Positions 1 to 10,634 of a DNA stretch of 64,000 nucleotides are shown here, in pieces. The DNA comes from Pollutimonas bauzanensis (GTDB taxonomy: Bacteria > Pseudomonadota > Gammaproteobacteria > Burkholderiales > Burkholderiaceae_B). The notes below the pieces were generated by a model that saw only the letters and a program-made list of their open reading frames with translations, made no database searches and was not told the DNA's origin. The position numbers and the translations under genes were made by a program. How positions within the stretch are numbered: the first letter of the stretch is position 1; every line of letters begins with the position of its first letter. The stretch lies in NCBI RefSeq assembly GCF_900129885.1, contig NZ_FQXE01000011.1:62001-126000 (forward strand), read 5' to 3'.

Positions 1-255
1 CGCCCGGTTTTTTGCGCCTGTAATACTTTGCTGTTGGCCGCGCCACAAGCGTGTGTTGCCAAAGCTTCCGTTCTACCTCCCGCGTTCACATGAACGCTCG
101 CGCTGTGTTTCGACGAGTGCAAGTCGATTCGGCAAGGTGTCTGGGTGGCATGGCTCCGTGAGCCATAAAGCGCCAGGTCATGTTGCCGCAATCGGTCCAA
201 GCTCGGGCCTGATGGCCAGTCGGGATTCCAGTGCCGGTTACGAAAGGAATACATA
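1..255. other. non-coding upstream region of ilvI
   Basis: No credible gene is seen here. The first bases (GC-rich run followed by six T at 8-13) look like the 3' arm and T-tract of a terminator belonging to a gene left of the window. A small hairpin (6-bp arms at 150-155 and 161-166, 5-nt loop) lies in what would be the ilvI leader. I see no leader peptide rich in Leu/Val/Ile codons, so classical attenuation is not supported. Confidence 0.5.
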
Positions 256-1977
256 ATGGAACTCAATGGCGCCGATATCGTCGTGCGTTGCCTTGCCGAA
301 GAGGGTGTCGACCACGTGTTCGGCTATCCCGGCGGCGCGGTACTCTACATCTACGACGCGATCTACAAACAAGACAATTTTCAGCACATACTGGTGCGTC
401 ACGAGCAAGCCGCCGTGCACGCCGCCGACGCCTATTCACGGTCATCCAATAAAATCGGGGTCGCCCTGGTCACCAGCGGGCCGGGCCTGACCAATGCCGT
501 CACCGGCATTGCCACGGCCTACATGGACTCCATTCCCATGGTGATCATCAGCGGCCAGGTGCCCAGCCATGCGATAGGCGAGGACGCCTTCCAGGAATGC
601 GACACGGTGGGCATCACCCGTCCGTGCGTCAAGCATAATTTCCTGGTGCGCGACGTCAAGGACCTGGCCGAAACCATGCGCCGCGCCTTTTACATCGCCA
701 AGACCGGCCGCCCCGGGCCGGTGCTGGTCGATATTCCCAAAGACATCACCGTTGCCACCTGCAGGTACACCGCGCCGCGCGGCGAAGTGAAAATGCGCTC
801 GTATGCGCCGGTGGTCAAGGGGCACCAGGGCCAGATCAAGAAAGCCGTGCAGATGCTGCTTGCCGCCGAACGGCCGATGATTTATTCGGGCGGCGGGGTG
901 GTGCTGTCCAATGCCTCGGAGGAACTGCGCCAACTGGTCGAGCTGGTTGGGGCGCCTTGCACCAACACCCTGATGGGCCTGGGCGCATTCCCCGCGAGCA
1001 ACGGCAAGTTCGTGGGCATGCCCGGCATGCATGGCACCTACGAAGCCAATATGGCCATGCAGCACTGCGATGTGCTGATTGCCGTGGGCGCCCGCTTCGA
1101 CGACCGGGTCATCGGCAATCCCAAGCACTTTGCGCAGAACCCGCGCAAAATCGTGCATATCGATATCGACCCATCGTCGATTTCGAAGCGCGTGCGTGTC
1201 GACGTGCCCATCGTCGGCAACGTCAAGGACGTGCTGCAGGAGCTCAACGCCTTGTACGTCCAGGCCGCGGCCGAGACGCCGCCGAACAAGCCGGCGCTTG
1301 CCAAGTGGTGGCAGCAGATCGACGCCTGGCGCGGCAAGCGGTGCCTGGTCTACGAAAATTCCGATACGCTCATCAAGCCCCAGTATGTGGTCGAGAAGCT
1401 GTGGGAAATCACGCAAGGCCAGGCCTTTGTCACGTCCGACGTGGGCCAGCACCAGATGTGGGCGGCCCAATACTATCGCTTCGACGAACCGCGGCGCTGG
1501 ATCAATTCCGGCGGCCTGGGCACCATGGGCGTGGGGCTGCCCTATGCCATGGGCGTGCAAATGGCCAATCCGGACAGCCAGATCGCGGTGATCACCGGCG
1601 AGGCGTCGATACAGATGAATATCCAGGAACTCTCCACCTGCAAGCAATACCACCTGACGCCCAAGGTGCTTTGCCTGAACAACCGCTATCTCGGCATGGT
1701 GCGCCAGTGGCAGCAGATCGACTACGGCTCGCGCTATTCCGAATCCTACGTGGATGCCTTGCCCGATTTTGTGAAGCTGGTCGAAAGCTATGGCCATGTC
1801 GGCATGCGCATCGACAAGCCGGCAGACGTCGAGCCCGCCATCCGCGAGGCATTCACCAAGTACAAGGACAGGCTGGTGTTCATGGATTTCATCACCGATC
1901 AAACCGAAAACGTGTGGCCCATGGTGAAAGCCGGCCGCGGCCTGACCGAAATGCTGCTCGGTTCTGAAGACCTGTGA
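256..1977 (+). CDS. ilvI: acetolactate synthase large (catalytic) subunit
   Basis: Condenses two pyruvates to acetolactate, or pyruvate plus 2-oxobutyrate to acetohydroxybutyrate, the first common step of Val/Leu/Ile synthesis. At 573 residues it has the family length. The N-terminal ThDP-binding domain carries the catalytic Glu in VRHEQAA (about residue 50). The central FAD-type domain follows, and the C-terminal ThDP domain carries GEASIQMNIQEL with the downstream NNRYLGMVRQW. The acidic residue of the metal motif is Glu rather than the Asp of the E. coli enzyme, which I believe is common in beta-proteobacteria. The start is supported by GAAAGGA ten bases upstream. It is followed 10 nt later by the regulatory subunit gene and then ilvC, so the three form an operon-like block. 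Confidence 0.96.
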   Translation: MELNGADIVVRCLAEEGVDHVFGYPGGAVLYIYDAIYKQDNFQHILVRHEQAAVHAADAYSRSSNKIGVALVTSGPGLTNAVTGIATAYMDSIPMVIISGQVPSHAIGEDAFQECDTVGITRPCVKHNFLVRDVKDLAETMRRAFYIAKTGRPGPVLVDIPKDITVATCRYTAPRGEVKMRSYAPVVKGHQGQIKKAVQMLLAAERPMIYSGGGVVLSNASEELRQLVELVGAPCTNTLMGLGAFPASNGKFVGMPGMHGTYEANMAMQHCDVLIAVGARFDDRVIGNPKHFAQNPRKIVHIDIDPSSISKRVRVDVPIVGNVKDVLQELNALYVQAAAETPPNKPALAKWWQQIDAWRGKRCLVYENSDTLIKPQYVVEKLWEITQGQAFVTSDVGQHQMWAAQYYRFDEPRRWINSGGLGTMGVGLPYAMGVQMANPDSQIAVITGEASIQMNIQELSTCKQYHLTPKVLCLNNRYLGMVRQWQQIDYGSRYSESYVDALPDFVKLVESYGHVGMRIDKPADVEPAIREAFTKYKDRLVFMDFITDQTENVWPMVKAGRGLTEMLLGSEDL

Positions 1978-1987
1978 GGAAAGAAAC

Positions 1988-3602
<1,615 letters not shown>

Positions 3603-3667
3603 TAGCGCCGCGGCATGGGCGGGGCGGGCCGCAAGCGCGCCGCCTCGCCGCCATTGCCTGCTATCCG

Positions 3668-3695
3668 AAAAAAACGCCCTGCGGGGCGTTTTTTG
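3668..3695 (+). terminator. intrinsic terminator after ilvC
   Basis: Arms ACGCCC (3674-3679) and GGGCGT (3684-3689) enclose a TGCG loop. They are flanked by an A7 run upstream and a T-tract downstream, so the structure could work in both directions. It separates the ilv block from the haem operon promoter. Confidence 0.9.
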
Positions 3696-3770
3696 CATTC
3701 TTGGCTGCGGTTCCCGATCTTTCGACAATCTGCATTCCGGTTTCCATAATTGACTTTTATCAAGTTTTTA

Positions 3771-3803
3771 TTGCAAATACAAATAACAATCGTTATCATT
3801 TGC
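3771..3803 (+). promoter_or_regulatory. Fur-controlled promoter of the haem operon
   Basis: A sigma70-type pair is visible: TTGCAA (3771-3776), a 17-bp spacer, and TATCAT (3794-3799). A 19-bp Fur-box candidate (3782-3800, AATAACAATCGTTATCATT) matches the classical 19-bp Fur consensus at 11 positions and covers the -10 element. Iron-loaded Fur would therefore block RNA polymerase. The position 36 nt ahead of a haem receptor gene fits iron repression. Confidence 0.8.
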
Positions 3804-3835
3804 ATCTTTCAATTCAATGGTTTTCGGAAGCAAGA

Positions 3836-6073
3836 ATGACGACACGATCGCTGGTCTGGTGGGGCGGGGTATTCATGGCCGTGGCGGCCGCGCAGGCAGG
3901 GGCGCAGGAAAAACCGGCCACGGCCGGCTCGGCGGTGCATACACTGACTCCCCTGCGCGTCCAGGGACAGAGGCTGGAGACCGGGCTTCCGGAAGGTTCC
4001 ACCATCACCACTCGCCAGCAGATCGACGAGCGCGCCATCGAAAGCTGGGAAGACTACGCCAAGCGCGGCGAGCCCGGGGTGAATTTCAGCACCGAATCCA
4101 ATAGCGTCAATATCCGCGGCATGGACGGCGATCGCGTTGTGACGCGAGTGGACGGCATCCGGGTGCCGTGGCTGAACGATGGCGCGCGCAGCGCCAAGGG
4201 CGGATTGGACAGCATCAATTTCAATTCCCTGTCCAGCATCGACCTGGTGCGCGGCGCCGGCTCGGTGCAGTCCGGATCGCTGGTCGGATACCTGGATTTG
4301 CGCAGCTTGTCGCCCGACGACCTGCTGGCGCCGGACAAGGATTTCGGCGCCTTGTTGAAATCGGGCTACAACAGCGCGGACGACAGCTTCGGCGCCGATG
4401 CCGCCCTGGCCGGAAGGGCGGGACAGGGCAGCAGCTGGCTGCTGCAGGCCGGCCAGCGCGATGGCCACGAGCTGGAAAACCGGGGCGCGGTCGGCGGCTA
4501 TGGGGCCAGGCGCGAAACGGCCAACCCGGAGGATTACAGGCAGAGAAACATTATGCTGAAATTGCAGCATGCCTTGGACGAGGAACACAAGCTGACTCTC
4601 AGCGGAGAGGCGTTCCGGCGCGAAAGCACCATAGACAACCGGCGCGAACAAGGAGCGCCGGTCAGCCGTTACGCCATCGGACGGAATTCACTGGACAAGG
4701 AAATCGAGCGGGATCGCGCGGTGCTGGGCTACGAGTATTCGTCGTCGCAGCGGGAGCCCCTGGTCGAGCGCGCCGACGTGAAGCTGTACTGGCAGCGCAT
4801 AAGCCTGGACAACACCCAGGACGCCCAGCGTGTCAGCGCCCCGGCCGGCCCTTACGGCCGCCGCAGCTTCATGGAAGAGTCCGATGTCGGGCTGGTCGCG
4901 GCATGGAGCGGATACCTGGATGCGGCGGTCAAGCAGCACTGGAGCGCCGGCGCCGAATGGCTGCAAAGCGAAAGCAGGCAATCGTCGACCGGCTATGACA
5001 ACTGCGATGTCATCATTCCCACGCCCGGCGCCTGCGCCAGCCTGCGCACCAACGTGGGCGACATGCCGCGCTCCAAAGGGCGGCAATGGGCGCTGTGGGC
5101 GCAAGACGAATTTTCCTGGGACGGAGGAACCTACGCCTTGACGCCCGCCTTGCGCTTTGATTCCTACAGCCAGAAGCCCAAGGCGGGGGGCTTGTACTCG
5201 GCCAACCCCAATGCTGCGCAGATAGCGTTTTCGCAAAGCAGCGACCAGGCCGTGTCGCCGTCGCTGCTGGCGACCTATAGGCCCCGGCAAGGGCTAAGCT
5301 TCTATGCCAAGTATGGCTACGGTTTCAAGGCGCCCAATGCCAGCCAGCTATACCTGAACTTCGGCGAGCCGGGCAGCTATCTGGTGGTGGGCAATCCCGA
5401 TCTGAAGCCTGAAGTCAGCCGCGGCTGGGAGCTGGGCATGGACCTGGGCGACGCCGACAGGGGCGCGCGCCTGAGCCTCTACGATACGCGCTACCGCGAT
5501 TTCATCGACCGGGTGGCGTACGCGCCAGGCAACCCGCAGCGCGACGCCGCCTGGGAGGCCTACACCAACGTCACCCAGTTCGCGAACCGGGCGCGGGTGC
5601 GCATCCATGGCGCCGAACTCAGCGGCCACTGGGCCTTCAGCGACAACTGGTACACATGGGGTTCCATGGCCTGGACGCAAGGCAAAGACCAGGATACGCA
5701 AGAATATCTGAATTCCGTCGCGCCCTTGAAGGCGATTGCCGCCCTGGGCTACCGCGCCGACCGATGGGGCGCGGAAAGCATCCTGACCATGGCCAGGCGC
5801 CGCGGCAAAGTGCAGTATCCGCAAGCCACCGCGGCAGCCAGGTATGAGGACTTCCAGGCTCCGGGCTACGGCCTGGTGGACTTGAGCGCCTGGTGGAAGC
5901 CGCAGGCCGCTAAGGGACTGAGGCTGCAGGCGGGCGTCTATAACCTGTTCGACAAGAAATACTGGAATGCGCTCGATGTGCCGACCGCCGGAACCTCCGC
6001 CATTGCCAACCCCATCGACAGCTATACGCAGCCCGGGCGCAGCCTGCGCGTAACGCTTAGTTATCAGTATTGA
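3836..6073 (+). CDS. hmuR: TonB-dependent haem/haemoprotein receptor
   Basis: Outer-membrane receptor that binds haem or haemoproteins and imports haem with TonB energy. The open frame extends further upstream, but the ATG at 3836 is preferred: it has GGAAG upstream, follows the Fur promoter, and begins a clear signal peptide (cleavage after about AQAGAQ, residue 24). A plug domain with VNIRGMDGDRVVTRVDGIRVPW follows. The barrel contains FKAP and NPDL at the place where haem receptors carry the FRAP...NPNL signature. It ends in an aromatic residue, as outer-membrane barrels do. The 745 residues are typical. It heads hmuRSTUV, equivalent to Bordetella bhuRSTUV. Confidence 0.92.
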   Translation: MTTRSLVWWGGVFMAVAAAQAGAQEKPATAGSAVHTLTPLRVQGQRLETGLPEGSTITTRQQIDERAIESWEDYAKRGEPGVNFSTESNSVNIRGMDGDRVVTRVDGIRVPWLNDGARSAKGGLDSINFNSLSSIDLVRGAGSVQSGSLVGYLDLRSLSPDDLLAPDKDFGALLKSGYNSADDSFGADAALAGRAGQGSSWLLQAGQRDGHELENRGAVGGYGARRETANPEDYRQRNIMLKLQHALDEEHKLTLSGEAFRRESTIDNRREQGAPVSRYAIGRNSLDKEIERDRAVLGYEYSSSQREPLVERADVKLYWQRISLDNTQDAQRVSAPAGPYGRRSFMEESDVGLVAAWSGYLDAAVKQHWSAGAEWLQSESRQSSTGYDNCDVIIPTPGACASLRTNVGDMPRSKGRQWALWAQDEFSWDGGTYALTPALRFDSYSQKPKAGGLYSANPNAAQIAFSQSSDQAVSPSLLATYRPRQGLSFYAKYGYGFKAPNASQLYLNFGEPGSYLVVGNPDLKPEVSRGWELGMDLGDADRGARLSLYDTRYRDFIDRVAYAPGNPQRDAAWEAYTNVTQFANRARVRIHGAELSGHWAFSDNWYTWGSMAWTQGKDQDTQEYLNSVAPLKAIAALGYRADRWGAESILTMARRRGKVQYPQATAAARYEDFQAPGYGLVDLSAWWKPQAAKGLRLQAGVYNLFDKKYWNALDVPTAGTSAIANPIDSYTQPGRSLRVTLSYQY

Positions 6074-6118
6074 TTGTATTGGGAATCGATCTTATTATCG
6101 ATAGTGCGTTTCATTCAC

Positions 6119-7192
6119 ATGGATACAAGCATGACCATCACACTTGAACGACAGGCCGGGCCACGAGAGGCCGGGCCGCTGCGCGAGCGCTATGCCCGGA
6201 TCAAGGCCGAGAACCCCAAGGCGCGCATACGCAACGTGGCGCAGCAGATGTCGGTCAGCGAGCTGGAACTCGTGGCCGCCAATTGCGGCGACATCCAGTC
6301 CACCCTGCTGCGCGAGCCGGCGCAGGATATTTTCAAGCAGCTCGGCAGCCTGGGCCGCGTCATGGCCCTGACGCGCAATGACTGGTGCGTGCACGAACGC
6401 CACGGCAAATACGAGGACATCCGCGCCGGCAAGACCATGGGCATAGTCCTGGGGCCGGATATCGATTTGCGTGTGTTCTTCAGCGAATGGAAAAGCGCAT
6501 GGGCGGTCAGCGACGGCGGGCGCCTGAGCATCCAGTTCTTCGACGCCGCCGGCGGCGCCATCCACAAGGTGTATGTCACCGGTGAAACCGACGTGGACGC
6601 CTACCATGCGCTGGTCCGGCAATTCGCCGATCCCCATCCCGCGTGGCCGGCTATCATTCCCCTCCAGGCTGCGCGGGACGACACCTTGCCGCAAGCGCCG
6701 GCGCAGTTGCGCGCCGATTGGCTCGCCATGGAAGACACGCACCAATTCCACGGCCTGCTCAAGCGGCACAATGTGTCGCGCCTTGCCGCGCTGCGCGGCG
6801 CGGGCGCCGACCTGGCCCAGGAAGTGTCCAACGATACGGCCGAGCGCATGCTCCAGGACGTGGCCGCGCGCGATATCCCTTTTATGTGCTTCGTCGGCAA
6901 TCGCGGGATGATACAGATCCACACCGGCCCGGTCAGGAAGCTGATGCGAATGGGGCCATGGTTCAATGTGCTGGAGCCGCATTTCAACTTGCACCTGGAC
7001 ACCACGGCCATTGTTTCGACCTGGATAGTCAACAAGCCGACGGTGGACGGCTGGGTGACATCGGTGGAGTGCTATGCCGGCGATGGCGGCTTGATTGCGC
7101 AGTTTTTCGGCGCCCGCAAGCCCGGCGTTCCGGAGCTTGCCGATTGGCGCAATCTGCTGGCGGGGTATTGTCCGGTTCCGCTGGCGGCATGA
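6119..7192 (+). CDS. hmuS: cytoplasmic haem-degrading/haem-trafficking protein HmuS family
   Basis: Accepts haem delivered by the ABC importer and either degrades it to release iron or hands it to haem oxygenase. At about 357 residues it has the two-repeat HmuS/ChuS architecture (repeats roughly 30-185 and 205-350, both with an LGxVMALTRN/MIQIHTGPV-type core). The frame could begin at a TTG right after the hmuR stop. ATG 6119 or ATG 6131 is more plausible, and neither has a strong ribosome site. The spacer before it contains an inverted repeat ATCGAT (6085-6090 and 6097-6102). The stop overlaps the hmuT start as ATGA. Confidence 0.9.
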   Translation: MDTSMTITLERQAGPREAGPLRERYARIKAENPKARIRNVAQQMSVSELELVAANCGDIQSTLLREPAQDIFKQLGSLGRVMALTRNDWCVHERHGKYEDIRAGKTMGIVLGPDIDLRVFFSEWKSAWAVSDGGRLSIQFFDAAGGAIHKVYVTGETDVDAYHALVRQFADPHPAWPAIIPLQAARDDTLPQAPAQLRADWLAMEDTHQFHGLLKRHNVSRLAALRGAGADLAQEVSNDTAERMLQDVAARDIPFMCFVGNRGMIQIHTGPVRKLMRMGPWFNVLEPHFNLHLDTTAIVSTWIVNKPTVDGWVTSVECYAGDGGLIAQFFGARKPGVPELADWRNLLAGYCPVPLAA

Positions 7193-8025
7193 CGATGCCG
7201 CGCTGGTTTGCGGCCTTGTGCCTGTTTGCAGCGGGCATGGCCTGCGCGGCGCAGCCCGCGCCCCGCGCGGCCGGGCGTGTCGTATCGCTGGGTGGCAGTG
7301 TCACCGAGATCATTTACGATCTCGGCCAGGGCGGCCGCCTGGTCGCCGACGATGAATCCAGCCTGTACCCCGAGGCGGCCACGCGCCTGCCGCGTGTCGG
7401 GTATTACCGCGCGGTGCCGCTCGAAGGGGTCGTGGCGCAACGCCCCGATCTCGTCCTGGCCTCGGAGAATGCCGGTCCGCCCAAAACCCTGGAGCGCCTG
7501 CGAGGCTTGGGAGTGGCGGTGAAGACGGTATCCGATACGCCAACGATAGATTCCCTGTATCGCCGCATCGAGCAGGTCGCGCAAGAGCTTCAGGTTCCGG
7601 ATGAAGGCAGGAAGCTGGCGGCGCAGGTCCGCCAGGATGTGGCCGCCGCCCGATCGGCGCCCGGCCCTTCGCGCCGGGCGCTGGTGCTGGTCAATCGCAG
7701 CGGTCCGCTGCTGGGCGCCGGCAGCCATACCGCGGCGGCGGCCGTCCTGGCGCTGGCCGGACTGGAAAATGCCCTGGACAAGCAGACCGGCTACAAGCCG
7801 GTTTCGGCCGAAGGCCTGGCCGTGCTGGCGCCCGAGATGATCATCATTACCGACGCATCGGCACAGGCCAGCGGCGGCCTGGAGAAATTCAAGGCCGGCG
7901 CGGGCGTCAGCGCGACACCCGCGGCGCAGCAGGGCCGCGTCGTGGCGATGGACGACCTGCTCATCCTGGGCCTGGGCCCGCGGGTGGGGGACGCCATACG
8001 GCAGTTGAAAGCGGCGGCCCGGTAA
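7189..8025 (+). CDS. hmuT: haemin ABC transporter periplasmic binding protein
   Basis: Carries haem across the periplasm from HmuR to the HmuUV permease. The 278-residue frame starts with an ATG overlapping the hmuS stop (ATGA), implying translational coupling. It has a signal peptide (cleavage near GMACAAQ). The mature part shows the class III binding protein pattern: RVVSLGGSVTEIIYDLGQG at the start, then VGYYRAVPLEGVVAQRPDLVLASE, where the conserved Tyr of the HmuT/ShuT haem pocket lies. An ATG two codons later is an alternative start. Confidence 0.93.
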   Translation: MTMPRWFAALCLFAAGMACAAQPAPRAAGRVVSLGGSVTEIIYDLGQGGRLVADDESSLYPEAATRLPRVGYYRAVPLEGVVAQRPDLVLASENAGPPKTLERLRGLGVAVKTVSDTPTIDSLYRRIEQVAQELQVPDEGRKLAAQVRQDVAAARSAPGPSRRALVLVNRSGPLLGAGSHTAAAAVLALAGLENALDKQTGYKPVSAEGLAVLAPEMIIITDASAQASGGLEKFKAGAGVSATPAAQQGRVVAMDDLLILGLGPRVGDAIRQLKAAAR

Positions 8026-8041
8026 AAGCCGGGATTCCACT

Positions 8042-9058
8042 ATGCGCATGCCATCCGATTCCCGCAAGCTGGCGCCGCGGCCGGTACTCGCCTGCCTGGC
8101 ATGCTGCCTGGCGCTGGCGGCGCTGGCCGCCAGCGCCAGCGGCGCCGTATTCATACCCTGGGCCAGCTTCCCGCGCCTGCTGTGGGGCCATCTTTTGCCG
8201 GGCGACGACTTGCTGCGCAACGTTCTGGTGGACATCCGCCTGCCGCGGGTGCTGTTCAGCGCAATGACGGGGGCCGCCCTCGCCGCGACGGGCGTCACCA
8301 TGCAGGCCCTGTTCCGCAATCCTCTGGCCGAGCCCGGGCTGGTTGGCATATCTTCCGGGGCGGCCCTGGGGGCGGTATGCGCCATCGTGATGACGGCGGG
8401 CGGCTTCCTGACGGTGGCCGCCGCGGCGTTCGGCGGCAGTCTGCTGGCCACCTGGCTGGCCTATTCCATAGGCCGCCGGTACCGGGGCGTGGCCGGCCTG
8501 CTGCTGGCCGGCATCGCCATCAACACGATAGCGGGCAGCGCCATAGGCGTCTTCACCTACCTGGCCAACGACGCCCAGCTGCGCGACCTCACTTTCTGGA
8601 GCATGGGCAGCATGGCGGGGGCGGACTGGCCGGCCTTCGCCATGCTGGCGCCGTGGACGGCGCTGCTGCTGGCCTATCTGTGCAGCCAGTGGCGGGTGCT
8701 CAATGCCTTGCTGCTGGGCGAGCGCGAGGCCGCGCACCTGGGTTTCGAACTGGCCACGGTGCGGCGCCGCCTGATCGTCGCGACCGCCCTGATCATCGGG
8801 CCGCTGGTGGCGGTCACCGGCGGCATAGGCTTTATCGGGCTGGTCGTGCCGCACCTGATGCGCATGCTGCTGGGCGCGCATCACCGTCATCTGTTGCCCG
8901 CCTCGGTGCTCGCGGGCGGGCTGGTCCTGACGCTGGCGGATTGGCTGGCGCGGGTCGCGGCCAGCCCCGCCGAACTGCCCATAGGCCTGCTTACCAGCCT
9001 GGTGGGCGGTCCATTCTTTTTCTGGCTGCTGAGCCGCGGCCGCGGCATGCAGGCCTGA
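8042..9058 (+). CDS. hmuU: haemin ABC transporter permease, FecCD family
   Basis: Inner-membrane channel subunit of the haem importer. The 338-residue protein has the multi-helix FecCD pattern: an N-terminal helix at about 13-37, the RLPRVLFSAMTGAALAATGVTMQALFRNPLAEPGLVGISSGA block typical of the family, GFIGLVVPHLMRM near the cytoplasmic coupling helix, and a C-terminal helix ending LVGGPFFFWLLSR. It lies 16 nt after hmuT and 16 nt before hmuV. The ribosome site is weak (CGGGA). Confidence 0.93.
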   Translation: MRMPSDSRKLAPRPVLACLACCLALAALAASASGAVFIPWASFPRLLWGHLLPGDDLLRNVLVDIRLPRVLFSAMTGAALAATGVTMQALFRNPLAEPGLVGISSGAALGAVCAIVMTAGGFLTVAAAAFGGSLLATWLAYSIGRRYRGVAGLLLAGIAINTIAGSAIGVFTYLANDAQLRDLTFWSMGSMAGADWPAFAMLAPWTALLLAYLCSQWRVLNALLLGEREAAHLGFELATVRRRLIVATALIIGPLVAVTGGIGFIGLVVPHLMRMLLGAHHRHLLPASVLAGGLVLTLADWLARVAASPAELPIGLLTSLVGGPFFFWLLSRGRGMQA

Positions 9059-9074
9059 TTCAGAAGGAACACCC

Positions 9075-9899
9075 ATGGACACCGCCCGGAATGATGCCCT
9101 GGACGCCCGCGATATCGATGTCCGGCGCGGCCGGCGCACGGTATTGCAGCGGGCATCGCTGGCGCTGCGGCCTGGCGAAGTCGTCAGCCTGCTGGGGGCC
9201 AACGGCGCGGGGAAATCCACCTTTTTGTCGGTGCTGGCGGCGGAGCTGAAACTGGATATGGCGCGCCACGCCAAAGACGCCGTGGTATTGAACGGCAGGA
9301 ATCTCGCGGACTTGAGCGCCGCGCAGCAGGCGCGATCGCGCAGCGTGCTGCCGCAAAGGCCGGGCCTGGCTTTCGACTTGCAAGTGGCGGAAGTGGCCGC
9401 CATGGGCGCCTATCCGTTCCCGGATTTGCCGGCGCGCGAGGTGGATGAGCTCGTGGGCTTGTCCCTGGAAATGGCTGACATCCGGCATTTGCGCCAGCGG
9501 CGCTATCTCGAGCTGTCGGGCGGCGAGCAGCAGCGCGTGCAGTTCGCGCGAGTGGTGCTGCAGATTCTCGCCGGACGCCGGGCCGATCCGGACGGCCGGT
9601 ATATGCTGCTGGACGAACCCACCGCTAGCCTCGACCCTTTGCACCAGCAAGGCCTGCTCAAAGCGGTGTGCGAGCTCGCGCGCGCCGAGCGCATCGGGGC
9701 GCTGGTCATCCTGCACGATGTCAATCTGGCGGCGCGCTGGAGCGACCGCATCGCCTTGTTATGGCAGGGCACAATACTTGCTTGCGATACGCCCAGCCGG
9801 GTGCTGACGCAGCAGAATCTGCAGCGGGTTTATGGCGTGGATGTGCACGTGATGCCGCATCCGCGCCAGCCCGGCAAGCCGCTGGTGGTTTTCGGATAG
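9075..9899 (+). CDS. hmuV: haemin ABC transporter ATP-binding protein
   Basis: ATPase that powers HmuU. It carries Walker [10 protein letters not shown] (about residues 42-50), signature LSGGEQQRV, Walker [13 protein letters not shown] and the switch His in [13 protein letters not shown]. The 274-residue length matches HmuV. The GAAGGAAC ribosome site sits 7 nt before the ATG. It is the last gene of the haem operon, and the next gene (psd) belongs to phospholipid synthesis. Confidence 0.94.
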   Translation: MDTARNDALDARDIDVRRGRRTVLQRASLALRPGEVVSLLGANGAGKSTFLSVLAAELKLDMARHAKDAVVLNGRNLADLSAAQQARSRSVLPQRPGLAFDLQVAEVAAMGAYPFPDLPAREVDELVGLSLEMADIRHLRQRRYLELSGGEQQRVQFARVVLQILAGRRADPDGRYMLLDEPTASLDPLHQQGLLKAVCELARAERIGALVILHDVNLAARWSDRIALLWQGTILACDTPSRVLTQQNLQRVYGVDVHVMPHPRQPGKPLVVFG

Positions 9900-9958
9900 G
9901 CCTCTATGGAGCCGACAATGCAAAATCAGGCCCTATTTCGGTTATTCTTCGTCTTACG

Positions 9959-10630
9959 ATGAATAAACCTCCTTATCCCCATCCCATTATTGCGCGCGAA
10001 GGCTGGCCATTCCTGGCCGGTATCGTGCTGGTGTCGATAGCCGTCAGTTTCTGGTCGGGCGCCGCCTCGATCCCGTTGTGGCTATTGTCGATTTTTGTAT
10101 TGCAGTTTTTTCGCGATCCGGCGCGCATTGCGCCCGAAGGCGGATTGAATGTCCTGTCGCCCGCCGACGGCCGCGTCGTGGCCGTGGAGGAAGTCCGCGA
10201 CACCTACGCCGACCGGGACGCGCTGAAGATCAGCGTGTTCATGAATGTTTTCAATGTCCATTCCAACCGCTCCCCGGTAAAGGGCACGGTCGTCTCCGTC
10301 AATTATTTCGCCGGCCAGTTTTTCAACGCTTCGCTGGACAAGGCCTCGCTGGAAAACGAGCGCAACGCCACGGTGCTGCGCACTGATCATGGCCACGTGG
10401 TCACCGCGGTGCAGGTGGCCGGCCTGGTGGCCAAACGCATTCTTTGCTATATCAAGCCTGGTGACCGACTGTACGCGGGGCAGCGCTACGGTTTCATCCG
10501 TTTTGGTTCGCGGGTAGATGTCTATCTGCCTCCGGGTTCGCGCCCTCGCGTTGCTATAGGCGACAAGGTCCAGGCCACCAGTACGGTGCTGGCCGAGTTG
10601 CCCGATAGCCCCGCCGACATACAAGAGTAA
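9959..10630 (+). CDS. psd: phosphatidylserine decarboxylase proenzyme
   Basis: Converts phosphatidylserine to phosphatidylethanolamine using a pyruvoyl group made by self-cleavage. The real start is ATG 9959 inside a longer frame. From there the protein is about 223 residues, the short 'PSD-A/archaeal-type' length used by many beta-proteobacteria. Two N-terminal membrane segments (about 17-50) precede the catalytic part. The cleavage Ser lies in [13 protein letters not shown], matching the G-S cleavage pair. There is no clear Shine-Dalgarno sequence. It is 4 nt from pssA, whose product makes its substrate. Confidence 0.92.
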   Translation: MNKPPYPHPIIAREGWPFLAGIVLVSIAVSFWSGAASIPLWLLSIFVLQFFRDPARIAPEGGLNVLSPADGRVVAVEEVRDTYADRDALKISVFMNVFNVHSNRSPVKGTVVSVNYFAGQFFNASLDKASLENERNATVLRTDHGHVVTAVQVAGLVAKRILCYIKPGDRLYAGQRYGFIRFGSRVDVYLPPGSRPRVAIGDKVQATSTVLAELPDSPADIQE

Positions 10631-10634
10631 GCCT

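Noticed and set aside
1-255. amino-acid attenuator ahead of ilvI
   Set aside because: No leader peptide with branched-chain codons and no terminator/antiterminator pair could be built.
256-1977. Glu in place of Asp in the ThDP motif of IlvI as a sign of inactivation
   Set aside because: Glu can bind the metal, all other catalytic residues are present, and I believe GEAS is usual in beta-proteobacterial enzymes.
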